The notes: generated by a model from the letters alone, not told the origin. Numbered from the stretch's first letter, positions 29,104 to 39,207 are shown. The stretch is 64,000 nt of DNA from Candidatus Thiobius zoothamnicola (GCA_030826945.1 JAPQLC010000019.1:1-64000), one strand, 5' to 3'. Program-made: numbers and translations.

Positions 29104-29733
29104 TTATGATGCCTCGTTTTCCGACTCGGCCTCATCTTCGTCGGTTTCAGCAGCGCCTTTAGGTGCATGGATGGCGACCACGCCAGTGTCGTGATCAGCG
29201 CCATGCGTCAAAGCTAATATTTCAACATTTTCAGGCAATTTCAAATCACTGAGGTGGATCGTATCGCCAAGTTGCAGGGCTTGGATATCCACTTCGATAA
29301 ATTCCGGTAAATCTTTAGCGGCGCAAATCACTTCGACATTGCCCATCATATGGCTGACTTTACCACCAGCCTTGACGCCAGGAGCCGTGTCTTCATTGAT
29401 GAAATGCAATGGCACATGCATTTTGATGCGGTCTGTCTCAGCGACGCGCAGTAAATCCATGTGTTGGATAAAAGGCTTGGAGGGATGGCGTTGCAGATCT
29501 TTCAATACGACGCGTTGTTTTACGCCATCCAGATTGACGGTCAGAATATGCGAGTAAAACGCTTCGTGATCCAAATGCTGGATCAGGGTATTGTGCTCAG
29601 TGGAAAACATTTCCGGCGCTTGGCCACCACCGTAAATAATGCCTGGCACCATGCCAGCGTGACGCAGGCGGCGGCTCGCACCCGTACCTTTTTCGTCACG
29701 CCCGACAGCGATAATTTCAAAATTTTCTTGCAT
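29104..29733 (-). CDS. rplY: 50S ribosomal protein L25 (long, Ctc-type)
   Basis: 209 residues: an N-terminal L25 5S-rRNA-binding domain (GRDEKGTGASRRLRHAGMVPGIIYGG) plus the C-terminal TL5-like beta domain (VPLHFINEDTAPGVKAGG, EVDIQALQLGD, shown in pieces) and an acidic tail. It binds 5S rRNA at the large-subunit periphery. It sits between prs and pth as usual. Confidence 0.96.
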   Translation of the reverse strand: MQENFEIIAVGRDEKGTGASRRLRHAGMVPGIIYGGGQAPEMFSTEHNTLIQHLDHEAFYSHILTVNLDGVKQRVVLKDLQRHPSKPFIQHMDLLRVAETDRIKMHVPLHFINEDTAPGVKAGGKVSHMMGNVEVICAAKDLPEFIEVDIQALQLGDTIHLSDLKLPENVEILALTHGADHDTGVVAIHAPKGAAETDEDEAESENEAS

Positions 29734-29897
29734 GTTGAATTCCTGGTGAGATTGCTTAAAAAGACAACATCCTTAGCAGGCTTCCGCCGCCTGTAAGGTC
29801 CGCGACCAGACCCGGATGTGAGCGATCAAGGAATATTGAGGATATACGGACGACAAGGGATGGCCCTTGGGTTGATATCCATCATTCCAGTTTAGTG

Positions 29898-30851
29898 TTA
29901 GTCCACGAATAATGAACTGACAGATTCTTCATTACTGATGCGGCGCATGGATTCGGCCAGGAGTTCAGCAATGGAAAGCTGGCGAATTTTGCCGCAGGCT
30001 TTCGCTTCCCCACCCAGTGGAATCGTGGTGGAAACCACCAGTTCGTCCAACTGTGAGTCAGCAATATGCTGGATGGCACCGCCAGATAGCACAGCATGCG
30101 TGCAATAACCCGCCACCATGGCGGCTCCGGCATCTTTCAAGGCATTGGCTGCTTTACATAAAGTTCCCGCCGTATCCACGAGATCATCGACCAGCACGCA
30201 AGAGCGCCCGGCGACATCGCCGATAATGTTCATGATCTGCGCTTCGTTGGGTTTAGGACGGCGTTTATCGATAATGGCCAGATCTGCGTCATCCAAACGT
30301 TTGGCAATCGCCCGGGCGCGCACGACACCGCCCACATCGGGGGATACAACCATCAAATCCGGGTATTTCTGGCGCCAGATATCGCCCAATAAAATGGGCG
30401 AGGCATACACATTATCCACCGGAATATCGAAAAAACCCTGGATTTGGTCAGCATGCAAATCCATGGTCAATACCCGGTTCGCACCAGCAGCACCAATCAT
30501 TTTCGCCGCCAGGCGGGCGGTAATGGGCACTCTGGCGGAACGCGGACGACGATCCTGACGCGCATAACCATAATAGGGCATGACGGCGGTGATACGACCC
30601 GCTGAGGCCCAACGCAGGGCATCAATCATCACCAGCAATTCCATCAGGTTATCGTTAGTGGGTTCGCAGGTCGGTTGCAGTACGAACACGTCCCGACCGC
30701 GCACGTTTTCCTGGATTTCGACCATGACTTCGCCATCACTGAACTGGCCGACAACCGCTTTGCCTAACGGCATGCCGAGGTGTGCCGATATTTCAGCGGC
30801 GAGTTTGGGATGGGCATTGCCCGAAAATAACATCATGCCGCTGACTGGCAT
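29898..30851 (-). CDS. prs: Ribose-phosphate pyrophosphokinase
   Basis: 317 residues from ATG 30851, with GGAGAG about 8 nt before it. The landmarks are [12 protein letters not shown], the PRPP loop [13 protein letters not shown] and the ATP-binding [13 protein letters not shown]. It makes PRPP for nucleotide, histidine and tryptophan synthesis. It follows the tRNA-Gln gene, with a hairpin between, and precedes rplY by 164 bp. Confidence 0.96.
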   Translation of the reverse strand: MPVSGMMLFSGNAHPKLAAEISAHLGMPLGKAVVGQFSDGEVMVEIQENVRGRDVFVLQPTCEPTNDNLMELLVMIDALRWASAGRITAVMPYYGYARQDRRPRSARVPITARLAAKMIGAAGANRVLTMDLHADQIQGFFDIPVDNVYASPILLGDIWRQKYPDLMVVSPDVGGVVRARAIAKRLDDADLAIIDKRRPKPNEAQIMNIIGDVAGRSCVLVDDLVDTAGTLCKAANALKDAGAAMVAGYCTHAVLSGGAIQHIADSQLDELVVSTTIPLGGEAKACGKIRQLSIAELLAESMRRISNEESVSSLFVD

Positions 30852-30880
30852 CAATCTCTCCGGCAGTTAAACGCAAACAA

Positions 30881-30902
30881 CCACTCATCAGTTGATGAGT
30901 GG
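30881..30902 (-). terminator. Hairpin between tRNA-Gln and prs
   Basis: Perfect 9-bp stem CCACTCATC/GATGAGTGG with a 4-nt loop. On the minus strand it is followed by TTGTTT. It lies 72 bp beyond the tRNA 3' end and 29 bp before the prs start, so it can end the tRNA transcript or attenuate read-through into prs. Confidence 0.6.
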
Positions 30903-30974
30903 CTTTATGGAATCATTCTTCAGGTCCGCTCTGAAAGTCTGCGATCCGGACCCAAAACCGTTCCAAGTCGAAAA

Positions 30975-31049
30975 TGGCTGGGGTGGCAGGATTCGAACCT
31001 GCGCATACCGGAGTCAAAGTCCGGTGCCTTACCGCTTGGCGACACCCCA
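30975..31049 (-). tRNA. tRNA-Gln (anticodon UUG)
   Basis: On the minus strand the 75-nt gene begins TGGGGTGTCGCCAAGCGG. The anticodon arm is CGGA-CTTTGAC-TCCG (anticodon TTG), the T-arm contains GGTTCGAACC, and the end is CACCCCAGCCA with an encoded CCA. The acceptor arms pair (GGGGTG with CACCCC), and the first base is U, as in bacterial glutamine tRNAs. It lies between ispE and prs, the conserved location. Confidence 0.96.
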
Positions 31050-31129
31050 TTATTTGTGCTCGCGCTGACAGAACAGGCTGTGGCGTAAAAATCATTTCGC
31101 GCACAACTATGCGCGATGATTGTGATCAC

Positions 31130-31987
31130 TTAAGTTTCGGTGATCTCTAACCGATCCAGCAATGCTGATCGGTTTTTACCTTGCGCGACCCAGCCAGCCA
31201 TATCAGGTGGCATCATCCGCAAAACGGATTGTGCTGTGGCCGAATCTGGAAATTCAGCAAATACACAAGCGCCAGTGCCTGTCAAACGGGCCTCAGCATA
31301 TTCACTCAACCAATCCAGCGCTTGCGCGACCCTTGGATAACGTTTGCTCACCACTGGCAGGCAATCATTATCCGTCGTCCCGTCTAGAAAGTCGCGTATT
31401 GTGATCGGGGATGCGTGGCGTGTCAATTCCTTGTCGTTAAAAATTATCCCTGTGCTGATCGTGCAAGCTGGCTTTAACACCAGATAAACCACTTCCGGTA
31501 ACTCAATAGCGCATAGCTGTTCACCAACACCTTCCGCCCAAGCGGCGTGGCCCTGTACGAAAACTGGCACGTCAGCCCCCAATTGCAGTCCGAGTTCAGC
31601 CAGTTTTGGGGTATTGAGCCGACAACGCCATAAGGCATTTAACGCCACTAATGTCGTGGCGGCATCTGAACTGCCCCCCCCCAAACCGGCACCTATCGGC
31701 AAGCGTTTACGCAGACGAATATCCACGCCCTGCGTAGAGCCACTGGCTGCTTGCAATAAGCGGGCAGCGCGCACCGATAAATCATCCTCTTGCGTAATAT
31801 CAGGTGTTGGGTCCACGCGATGAATTTCAGCGTCATCCGCACGCAATCTGAAATCCAGCGTGTCATGAATATCCAGAAACTGAAAAACGGTTTGCAAGTG
31901 ATGGTAGCCATCCGCCCGACGCCCGGTGATGCGCAGCATAAGATTCAATTTCGCTGGCGCTGGCCAACCTTGAGACCAAGCACTCAT
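31130..31987 (-). CDS. ispE: 4-diphosphocytidyl-2-C-methyl-D-erythritol kinase
   Basis: 285 residues. It is a GHMP kinase with PAPAKLNLMLRITGRRADGY at the N-terminus and the ATP loop PIGAGLGGGSSDAATTL. It phosphorylates CDP-methylerythritol in the non-mevalonate isoprenoid pathway. Its start overlaps the stop of the TPR lipoprotein gene by 4 bp. Confidence 0.95.
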   Translation of the reverse strand: MSAWSQGWPAPAKLNLMLRITGRRADGYHHLQTVFQFLDIHDTLDFRLRADDAEIHRVDPTPDITQEDDLSVRAARLLQAASGSTQGVDIRLRKRLPIGAGLGGGSSDAATTLVALNALWRCRLNTPKLAELGLQLGADVPVFVQGHAAWAEGVGEQLCAIELPEVVYLVLKPACTISTGIIFNDKELTRHASPITIRDFLDGTTDNDCLPVVSKRYPRVAQALDWLSEYAEARLTGTGACVFAEFPDSATAQSVLRMMPPDMAGWVAQGKNRSALLDRLEITET

Positions 31988-33708
31988 CGACTCACTCCCA
32001 GACGCTGTAAGGTTGCTTTGACTTGTTCACTGTCCGGTTTACGCTCCAGCGCTTTTTCCCAAACCTTACGCGCTTCAGCATACTGACCCTGCACCCAGAG
32101 CACTTCACCCAGGTGTGCGGCGATTTCCTCATCTGGCGTATGCGCCAATGCGCGGCGTAAATAGGCAACAGCCTGTACCAGATTACCCATCCGATACTGA
32201 ATCCACCCCATGCTGTCCAGTATGGCGGGATCCTCTGGGCGTAGTGCCAAGGCGCGCTGGATGTATTGCAAGGCTTCTGGCAAACGCACATTACGATCCG
32301 CCAAGGTATAACCCAGTGCGTTCAACGTTTCGGCATGTTGGTTATCCCGACTGAGCACCGCGAGAAAATCTGCTTCCATGGGTTCATACTGCGCCTGGTC
32401 CGCCAGATAGAGTCCCCGGCTGTATTGCAACGCATTATTTTCGGGAAAATCCTTTAACGCCTGGGTGTATAAAGCCAGCACAGTTTTTGCATCCTGCGCC
32501 TGCTCAATCAACATTTGCGCTTCGGCCAGATAAATATCGACCGCTTCTTTCGGATGGGTTGAGCGTAATTGGCGTAGCTGTCGGCGCGCTTGCGGCAGAC
32601 GATCCGTTTCCGCCAGCAGATAACTGGCCCGAATCATGGCGTCTATATGGCGTTCGCCCGGTGCGACGCTGTGATACAAGCCAATGGCCAAAGCGGTATT
32701 ACCCGTGCTTTCTTCAACCCGGGCGAGAAAATAGGTGGCATCCCGATAAAATTCCGATTCGCCGCGTAACGCTTGCCATAATGATCGCGCCTCTTCCCAA
32801 CTGGCTTCCTGAGTGGCCAGGATCGCCAGTGCGTAGCTGATTTCGGTCGCTTCAGGATTCTGTTCGCGTAACTGGCGGAATTCCAGCAACGCCTCAGCAA
32901 ATTGTTCGGTTTCGATCAGTTGACGCGCATAAGCATGGCGCAGCGCACTGTCATCAGGATGAGTTTGCACGCTATTTCGTAAGTGTTCCAGCGCTTGTTG
33001 ACGCTTTCCTTGAGCACTTAAAACCTGACTCAACAAAATATGCGGCAAAGGCCAATTCGCCTTTAACGTGATTGCCCGACGCAGTGATTGCTCAGCAATG
33101 TCATAGAGCTTTTGATTAGCTTCAACCAAACCGACGGCATAATGGGCATACGGGTTTTGTTGTTGATCAAGCCGCATGTTACGCATCAACTGCAAAACGA
33201 CCGTCTTGTCCGGCTCTTTCTTAAGCGCGTCGGCGACCAACAGCAAATTGTGTTGATCAGCACCACCAATCAACGCCAGTAATGTTTCAAACTGCGTTTG
33301 CGCCTGCGCCATTTGGCCGGTGCGCAAATGCAGAATAGCGGCAAATTGATGCGCCAGAGGATCTGCTGGCGCAACATCCAGCCACCCCCTAACGGCCTGC
33401 AAACCCATTTGATAATCCTTGAGATGCAACGCAATCCGTGTGGCGCGTTCAGCCGCATAAGGCTCCGCCTTCTCCTGCAGAATCAGCATATAGTGTGATA
33501 ATGCCGTCTTTAGTTGCCCATCCCGCGCGCCAATTTCACCCACTAAATAATGGTAGAGCAGATCCCTCTCCATCGTTTGGCGCAACTCGCCAGCCAGTAT
33601 GGGGAGTGAGGGTTGGGGTGTTGACGCATCGGGTTGCACTCTGCTGGTTTGACAAGCGCCCAACAACAAAACCAGAAGAGGGGTTACGGCAAGTTGACTG
33701 ATTCGCAT
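31984..33708 (-). CDS. TPR-repeat lipoprotein (PA4667-like)
   Basis: 574 residues. It has a lipoprotein signal with lipobox LLGAC (Cys 19). The remainder is a chain of tetratricopeptide repeats, the clearest near the C-terminus (ALGYTLADRNVRLPEALQYI, then AILDSMGWIQYRMGNLVQAV). It is most likely an outer-membrane-anchored periplasmic scaffold. A similar protein precedes lolB-ispE in Pseudomonas. Here lolB is absent and the gene runs straight into ispE. Confidence 0.85.
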   Translation of the reverse strand: MRISQLAVTPLLVLLLGACQTSRVQPDASTPQPSLPILAGELRQTMERDLLYHYLVGEIGARDGQLKTALSHYMLILQEKAEPYAAERATRIALHLKDYQMGLQAVRGWLDVAPADPLAHQFAAILHLRTGQMAQAQTQFETLLALIGGADQHNLLLVADALKKEPDKTVVLQLMRNMRLDQQQNPYAHYAVGLVEANQKLYDIAEQSLRRAITLKANWPLPHILLSQVLSAQGKRQQALEHLRNSVQTHPDDSALRHAYARQLIETEQFAEALLEFRQLREQNPEATEISYALAILATQEASWEEARSLWQALRGESEFYRDATYFLARVEESTGNTALAIGLYHSVAPGERHIDAMIRASYLLAETDRLPQARRQLRQLRSTHPKEAVDIYLAEAQMLIEQAQDAKTVLALYTQALKDFPENNALQYSRGLYLADQAQYEPMEADFLAVLSRDNQHAETLNALGYTLADRNVRLPEALQYIQRALALRPEDPAILDSMGWIQYRMGNLVQAVAYLRRALAHTPDEEIAAHLGEVLWVQGQYAEARKVWEKALERKPDSEQVKATLQRLGVSR

Positions 33709-33825
33709 TTGGTGCTTTTATGAGGAGTGATTTTGCATCATAACGGAGACTGCGCTGGTTAGAACAACATCAGTATTTGACATTTCCCGGCTCATTGAAT
33801 ATACAGGGCCGCCGGATGACTGAAT

Positions 33826-33888
33826 CCAGAATTAGGGCAAATGAGTGAGCCTGATTGGCTCACGAACCTCCTTATTCTGGGTCATTTG
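33826..33888. other. Interlocked inverted repeats (possible pseudoknot) in a divergent promoter region
   Basis: Three perfect 7-bp pairings lie in 63 nt. CCAGAAT (33826-33832) pairs with ATTCTGG (33874-33880); CAAATGA (33838-33844) with TCATTTG (33882-33888); and GTGAGCC (33845-33851) with GGCTCAC (33857-33863). The first two cross each other. The element lies between the divergent TPR lipoprotein gene and the glycan operon. Confidence 0.5.
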
Positions 33889-33971
33889 TCATCTGCTGGA
33901 AAGTAGTATTCCATATTCAGTCTCTATACCCTAACGCTTTGAGATTCGCCTGAAGACGCGAAAAAACAAAA

Positions 33972-35090
33972 ATGGCGAAGAAAACACTCAGGATTCTGCA
34001 TACCGAATCCTCATGCGGCTGGGGCGGACAAGAAATCCGCATTCTGAATGAAATGGCGGGTTTTGCGCGCAGAGGTCACAAAGTCGCGTTAATCTGTCCA
34101 CCTGAGGCGGAAATTTACCCAGCTGCTTTGGCAAGAAAAATCACCACCCATGCGCTGCCGATTGCGCGTAAAAACGCCAACGCCCTAATGTCGTTAGGTT
34201 CATGGCTGAAACAGCACGCTGAGGGCTTTGATGTCATCAATACACACAGCTCTACAGACAGTTGGTTGGTGGCTCTGACAAATCAATGGCGACGCAAACG
34301 ATTGCCCGTGGTGCGCACGCGCCATGTTTCAACCAAAGTGAACCTTTCCTGGCCGACCCGTTGGTTATATCAAACAGCAACCGACTATATCGTCACAACG
34401 GGCGAAGCCGTGCGTCAACAGTTGCATAAAGCAAATGGTTTTGATTTGGCCCGCATGCGTTCCATCCCAACCGGCGTGGATTTCACCATTTTTTATCCCA
34501 AGTCAAATGCTGAAATGAAAGCGAAGCTGGATTTGCCGGCTCATCAGTTTTTATTTGGCATTGTGGCAACAATACGCAGTTGGAAAGGCCATACTTATTT
34601 ATTTGACGCATTTCATTCACTACAGGCGAAATGGCCAGATGCGCGTATTGTGGTTGTCGGCGATGGCCCTTATAAAGATCGTTTGGAAACTCACTTACAG
34701 CATTGGCATTTAACCGACAAAGTGGACTTCGTCGGGCGGCAGGAGAATGTGGCTGACTGGCTGAATGCATTCGATGTTTTCTGCCTGCCTTCGTATGGAG
34801 AAGAGGGAGTGCCACAAGCACTCATGCAGGCAATGGCATGCGGCAAAGCGGTTATTTCGACGCCAGTTGGCGCTATCTCTGAGGCCGTTAAAGATCAGCA
34901 AACGGGTTTGTTGGTTGAACCGAAAAATGCCAAGCAACTTGCCCAGGCAATGTTGCGTTTATATCAAGAAACAGCATTACGTCAACAATTTGGCGAGGCG
35001 GCTGTTCAACATATCCAGGAAAATTTCAGTGACGCGCAAATGCTGGATCGGATGGAGAGTGTGTTCCATCAAGTACAGGTCAGTCACTAA
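33972..35090 (+). CDS. Glycosyltransferase family 4
   Basis: 372 residues, GT-B fold. The N-terminal domain opens with LRILHTESSCGWGGQEIRIL, typical of surface-polysaccharide GT4 enzymes. The C-terminal donor domain carries the E-x7-E motif in GEEGVPQALMQAMACG. Donor and acceptor are unknown. It is the first gene of a six-gene plus-strand glycan operon. Its TAA overlaps the asnB ATG by one base. Confidence 0.9.
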   Translation: MAKKTLRILHTESSCGWGGQEIRILNEMAGFARRGHKVALICPPEAEIYPAALARKITTHALPIARKNANALMSLGSWLKQHAEGFDVINTHSSTDSWLVALTNQWRRKRLPVVRTRHVSTKVNLSWPTRWLYQTATDYIVTTGEAVRQQLHKANGFDLARMRSIPTGVDFTIFYPKSNAEMKAKLDLPAHQFLFGIVATIRSWKGHTYLFDAFHSLQAKWPDARIVVVGDGPYKDRLETHLQHWHLTDKVDFVGRQENVADWLNAFDVFCLPSYGEEGVPQALMQAMACGKAVISTPVGAISEAVKDQQTGLLVEPKNAKQLAQAMLRLYQETALRQQFGEAAVQHIQENFSDAQMLDRMESVFHQVQVSH

Positions 35091-36931
35091 TGTGTGGTAT
35101 TGCTGGATTTGTTTCTGCCGAACCAGTAGCTGATTCAGTTGCGTCCGCAATGCTTGACGGTATCCGGCAACGTGGCCCGGATACGCAGCATATTCATCAT
35201 TGGGGTGCGGACTTCAATGCTGATCTGACAGGCGATATTCATGCGGCACTCATCCATTCACGCCTATCCATTCGGGATCTCAGTGATGCCGCAAATCAGC
35301 CAATGTCTAATGATGATCGACAAGTCTGGCTTTGTTACAACGGCGAAGTTTATGACTGGGAAAAGGATGCAAAATCATTGGCTGGCCAGGGATTTGTTTT
35401 TAAAACTCACTCGGATACCGAATATATCCTAAACGCATACCTTGCATATGGTTTTGACGCCATGCTGCAGCGCCTGCGCGGCATGTTTGCATTCGCCATT
35501 CTGGATCTACGCCAGCAAAGAATATATCTGGCGCGGGATCGCATGGGGTTAAAACCGTTACTATTCCACCATGATCCGCAAAGCCATTCATTTGCATTCG
35601 GTTCAACGGTGAGATCTGTGGCACCCTTTTTGCCAATGCGGCAACGGGCTTTTTCAGCAAAAGCAATTGATGCCTATTTGGCACATCGATACATACCGGC
35701 ACCACTTACAATTTTTGAATCCATTCAGCGTTTGGAAAATGCATCTTGTTTAACGCTTGATTTAAAAACTTATCATTTAATGAAACGAACCTATTGGCGG
35801 CCAACACCAGGAACAGGAGAATGGAAAACTGAATTGGATAGCGCCATCCAAATGCGTACGGTGGCAGATCGTCCTGTAGGCGTATTTTTAAGTGCTGGAA
35901 TTGATTCCAGCACCGTGACTGAACGTTTACAGGCACTGGGTTTTGATAACTTGACTTGTTTCAGCGCGGCATTTCCCGGCTCCTCCTTCGATGAAAGCAA
36001 ACAAGCTGCCGAGTTTGCTGCTCAATTGGGTTTGCCTCATCAAAAAGTGGCCATTACTGATGCGTTAAGTGTAGATTTCGATCAATTGATCGCCGATCTT
36101 GATGAACCATTCGCTGACCCCAGTAGTATCCCCAGTTGGTATTTGTCGCGGGAAACCGCCAAATCGGTCGCCGTCGTACTCGGTGGTGATGGCGGTGATG
36201 AACTTTTTGCAGGATATAAACGTTATCAAAAGCATTTACGTTCAATGAGACGCTTTCATTTGCCCGATATATTCCAATCAGTCCGTGGTTGGTCTCCAAA
36301 GGGATGGCGTAAGTGGTTAGTTGAAGCATCCCTAACTTGGCAAGATGCGTATGCCTTCCGCTTTTCCGGTTTGCATGTTGCGCAACGTCGTTTTTTGCAG
36401 CCAGATTTGGCCTGCCAAACACATTATTGGCGTCAGCCCGAAACCCAAGTGAGTGGCCTGCAACAATTATTGGAGATTGATCGCTTAAATTATTTACCTG
36501 AGTATATTCTACGCAAAGCCGATCTTTGTACGATGGCGCATGGTTTGGAACAACGTACACCCTTATTGGATCACCATTTTTACCAAGAGATCATAGGTCT
36601 ATCACCAGAGGAGCGTTTTACCCAGCCACCAAAAAAAATTCTGGGCAAGATCGCACCCGGGATCAATCCCATCTTTTCCAGAAAAAAACGCGGCTTTAAT
36701 CCACCCCTAACCATTTGGTTACAGCGGGATTTGTCGTCACGTAAAAATAATCTGGGCCAGCGTTTGCAAGCATTGACTCACGGACAAATTCAGTCACAGG
36801 CATGCGACAGCTTGATTGAAAAATATTATGCGGGTTTGACCTCGCTTGCTGAGCAGGTGCTGCAATTATTCATTTTGGATGAATCACTCCGACAATTAAA
36901 TGCTTTGCGTCAGAGGGTGGAGCATGGCTAG
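35090..36931 (+). CDS. asnB: Asparagine synthase-type glutamine amidotransferase
   Basis: 613 residues. The nucleophile Cys2 is exposed in MCGIAGF, followed by IRQRGPDTQ and the synthetase domain with PP-loop SAGIDSSTV (near residue 267) and GGDGGDELFAGYKRY. AsnB family enzymes make asparagine. Copies inside polysaccharide clusters often amidate a sugar carboxylate or another intermediate. Setting and tight coupling to the two flanking glycosyltransferases favour the second role here. Confidence 0.88.
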   Translation: MCGIAGFVSAEPVADSVASAMLDGIRQRGPDTQHIHHWGADFNADLTGDIHAALIHSRLSIRDLSDAANQPMSNDDRQVWLCYNGEVYDWEKDAKSLAGQGFVFKTHSDTEYILNAYLAYGFDAMLQRLRGMFAFAILDLRQQRIYLARDRMGLKPLLFHHDPQSHSFAFGSTVRSVAPFLPMRQRAFSAKAIDAYLAHRYIPAPLTIFESIQRLENASCLTLDLKTYHLMKRTYWRPTPGTGEWKTELDSAIQMRTVADRPVGVFLSAGIDSSTVTERLQALGFDNLTCFSAAFPGSSFDESKQAAEFAAQLGLPHQKVAITDALSVDFDQLIADLDEPFADPSSIPSWYLSRETAKSVAVVLGGDGGDELFAGYKRYQKHLRSMRRFHLPDIFQSVRGWSPKGWRKWLVEASLTWQDAYAFRFSGLHVAQRRFLQPDLACQTHYWRQPETQVSGLQQLLEIDRLNYLPEYILRKADLCTMAHGLEQRTPLLDHHFYQEIIGLSPEERFTQPPKKILGKIAPGINPIFSRKKRGFNPPLTIWLQRDLSSRKNNLGQRLQALTHGQIQSQACDSLIEKYYAGLTSLAEQVLQLFILDESLRQLNALRQRVEHG

Positions 36932-38021
36932 CCGTTTATGGGGACGTTTGCTTATAGCGGTCTTTGCGTTATTCCATAAATCAGGTAAAAAAATTCCTGA
37001 TCAACAGATTAAACGGCTCCTTGTGATCAACCATTTATTGCTGGGTGATACGCTCATGTTGACGCCTTTGCTAAAGCGTTTGCGCCATCAATACCCGCGG
37101 GCGGAAATTGTTTTTGTCTGTCCGGAATATATCGTGCCTTTATATTCCGGTCGGCCTTATGCTGTTTCGGCAAAAGGCTTTGATCCAAGGAATATAATGG
37201 GCATTGCGCGCCTGCTTACCGAACATCAATCCTATGATATCGCTTTTGTGCCGGGAGATAACCGGTGGGCGCAGATGGCCAGGGCGATGGGGGCGCGTTG
37301 GATTATTGCTTTTTGGGACAGTCAAACACGTAAAAACCACTATATCGACGAATTAGTACCATGGCCTGAAACAGTCACGACTTGGGGTGATACAGCAGCA
37401 ACTTTAGTCAAACCCGCATTGCCTGATTTGACCTATACGTCAGCTGACTGGCCTGCGCCAGATTATTCACCGTTTGAATTACCCGGCACTGACTATATTG
37501 TTTTACATCTGGGTGCAAGTAAACAACATAAGTACTGGTCAGTGGAAAATTGGCATGCGGTTGCTGAATGGATACGGGAACAAGGTCTAGCGGTGGTTTG
37601 GAGCGTGGGTCAAGCAGAGGTGCATCTATTGTCATCAATAGCAGTCAAGTCTGAAGACAGGGTGTTTGCCGGAACGCTGGCATTAAACCAATTATGGCAG
37701 CTACTAAAGCAGGCAAGTGTTTTGGTTTGCCCCGATACAGGCATTGCTCATCTGGGGCGGATTGTTGATGTGCCGACCATTGTGTTATTTGGGCCGGGTT
37801 CTCCGCTTATTTTTGGCGCTGGAAGGTTCTGGCAGAATAGTCAGTTTTTCCCCATTTGGCATGAAGATGTATCATGCCGTGATCAAACATTGTTGTTTGG
37901 ACGTGATTTGCCTTGGGTGCGGCAATGTTGGCGTGGGGATTCTGAATGTAGAAGCCCCTTTTGTACGAATTTAAATCAGAAAACGGATGTGATTAATGTA
38001 TTACGTGCTTTGTTCAGGTAA
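36924..38021 (+). CDS. Glycosyltransferase family 9 (heptosyltransferase-like)
   Basis: 365 residues from ATG 36924, which has GGTGGAG upstream and overlaps the asnB stop. The GT9 pattern is clear: RLLVINHLLLGDTLMLTPLL at the N-terminus and CPDTGIAHLGRIVDVPTIVLFG in the donor domain, with the glycine-rich GPGSPL after it. It resembles ADP-heptose:LPS heptosyltransferases but I cannot tell which linkage it makes. The C-terminal end has a Cys-rich stretch (CWRGDSECRSPFC) of unknown role. Confidence 0.88.
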   Translation: MASRLWGRLLIAVFALFHKSGKKIPDQQIKRLLVINHLLLGDTLMLTPLLKRLRHQYPRAEIVFVCPEYIVPLYSGRPYAVSAKGFDPRNIMGIARLLTEHQSYDIAFVPGDNRWAQMARAMGARWIIAFWDSQTRKNHYIDELVPWPETVTTWGDTAATLVKPALPDLTYTSADWPAPDYSPFELPGTDYIVLHLGASKQHKYWSVENWHAVAEWIREQGLAVVWSVGQAEVHLLSSIAVKSEDRVFAGTLALNQLWQLLKQASVLVCPDTGIAHLGRIVDVPTIVLFGPGSPLIFGAGRFWQNSQFFPIWHEDVSCRDQTLLFGRDLPWVRQCWRGDSECRSPFCTNLNQKTDVINVLRALFR

Positions 38022-38048
38022 TTTTTGCACCTTCATTTTGTGAGAAAT

Positions 38049-39194
38049 ATGTTACGAATAGGATTGTTAATCGACACTCTAACGGGTGGTGGCGCTGAAC
38101 GTATTGTATTAAATTTTGCGGAAGGCTTTGCGGATTTTGGAGTTGATGTACATATCATTCTGGTTAAAAATGAAATCGTTTATGATATCGATGAATCAGC
38201 ATTTAATGTGCACTGGTTATCTGAAGATGGCCTGTTATCAAGAAGCCGTTGGATCAATAAATTACGTTTGGCCAAGAAATTAAAGTGCCTGATCAGAAGA
38301 ATTGAGTCGGATAACAAACGCTTCGATTTCTTTATTTCCAATGCGGAGGATATGGACAGGTTGAGCAAAATGGCTAACCTGGATAATGTTTATATCCGTT
38401 ACCGTAATTCGTTGAAGAAATATATTGAATCTAAAGTAGGTGATAAAACCGGCTTAAAAAGAATTATCCGGAAAATCCGATGGCGACGCAAATTTATTAA
38501 CATATACAGTAATACGAATATTGTTACCGTTTCCAAAGCATTACGAGAAGAATTGGTTAATGAGATAGGCATAAAGCCAAGATCGATTACCACGATCTAT
38601 AATCCGTTTGATTTCTCGAAACTCAGACGTCGCGCGCAAGAAAGAATCACCCACCCGGACTTTCCTAGAGACAAGCCTTATATCATTTATGCCGCCAAAC
38701 TGGAAAATCGCAAACGCCAGGATGTATTACTGAAAGCTTATGCCAAGCTTGATATACCGCAAAAACTGGTACTTCTCGGTGGGGTTTTCACAGAGTCCGA
38801 CAAAGCATGGCGGCAATGTATTATTGAGTTATCCCGGGAATTGGGTATATCTGAACGCATTGTAATGCCCGGCTTCCAACAAAATCCTTATCCCTGGATA
38901 AAACAAGCTGACCTATTTGTGATGTCATCAGACAGCGAGGGATTACCCACTGTACTGATTGAATCCTTGGTTATCGGTACGCCTGTCGTTAGCACCAATT
39001 GCCCAACCGGACCAGCAGAAATTCTCACCGGTGAATTATCCCGGTTTCTTTCCAAGCCAGGAGAAGCAGATCCACTTGCCAAGAACATTGAGCGGGCATT
39101 AACAAAATATCCTGAAATAACCGATCAGCATATTATGCCTTTTTCCATGGCCCATTCACTGGATTCATATATCCAGCATTGTAACAGTGTGTGA
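38049..39194 (+). CDS. Glycosyltransferase family 4
   Basis: 381 residues from ATG 38049 (TGAGAAAT before it). LIDTLTGGGAERIVLNFAEGF is the hallmark opening of GT4 enzymes of the GGGAER type, and SDSEGLPTVLIESL holds the E-x7-E motif. KLENRKRQDVLLKAYAKL is the nucleotide-sugar-binding strand. The gene is more A+T rich than the first GT4 of the operon, suggesting the cluster was assembled from different sources. Confidence 0.9.
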   Translation: MLRIGLLIDTLTGGGAERIVLNFAEGFADFGVDVHIILVKNEIVYDIDESAFNVHWLSEDGLLSRSRWINKLRLAKKLKCLIRRIESDNKRFDFFISNAEDMDRLSKMANLDNVYIRYRNSLKKYIESKVGDKTGLKRIIRKIRWRRKFINIYSNTNIVTVSKALREELVNEIGIKPRSITTIYNPFDFSKLRRRAQERITHPDFPRDKPYIIYAAKLENRKRQDVLLKAYAKLDIPQKLVLLGGVFTESDKAWRQCIIELSRELGISERIVMPGFQQNPYPWIKQADLFVMSSDSEGLPTVLIESLVIGTPVVSTNCPTGPAEILTGELSRFLSKPGEADPLAKNIERALTKYPEITDQHIMPFSMAHSLDSYIQHCNSV

Positions 39195-39207
39195 GTTATA
39201 GAAAGTG

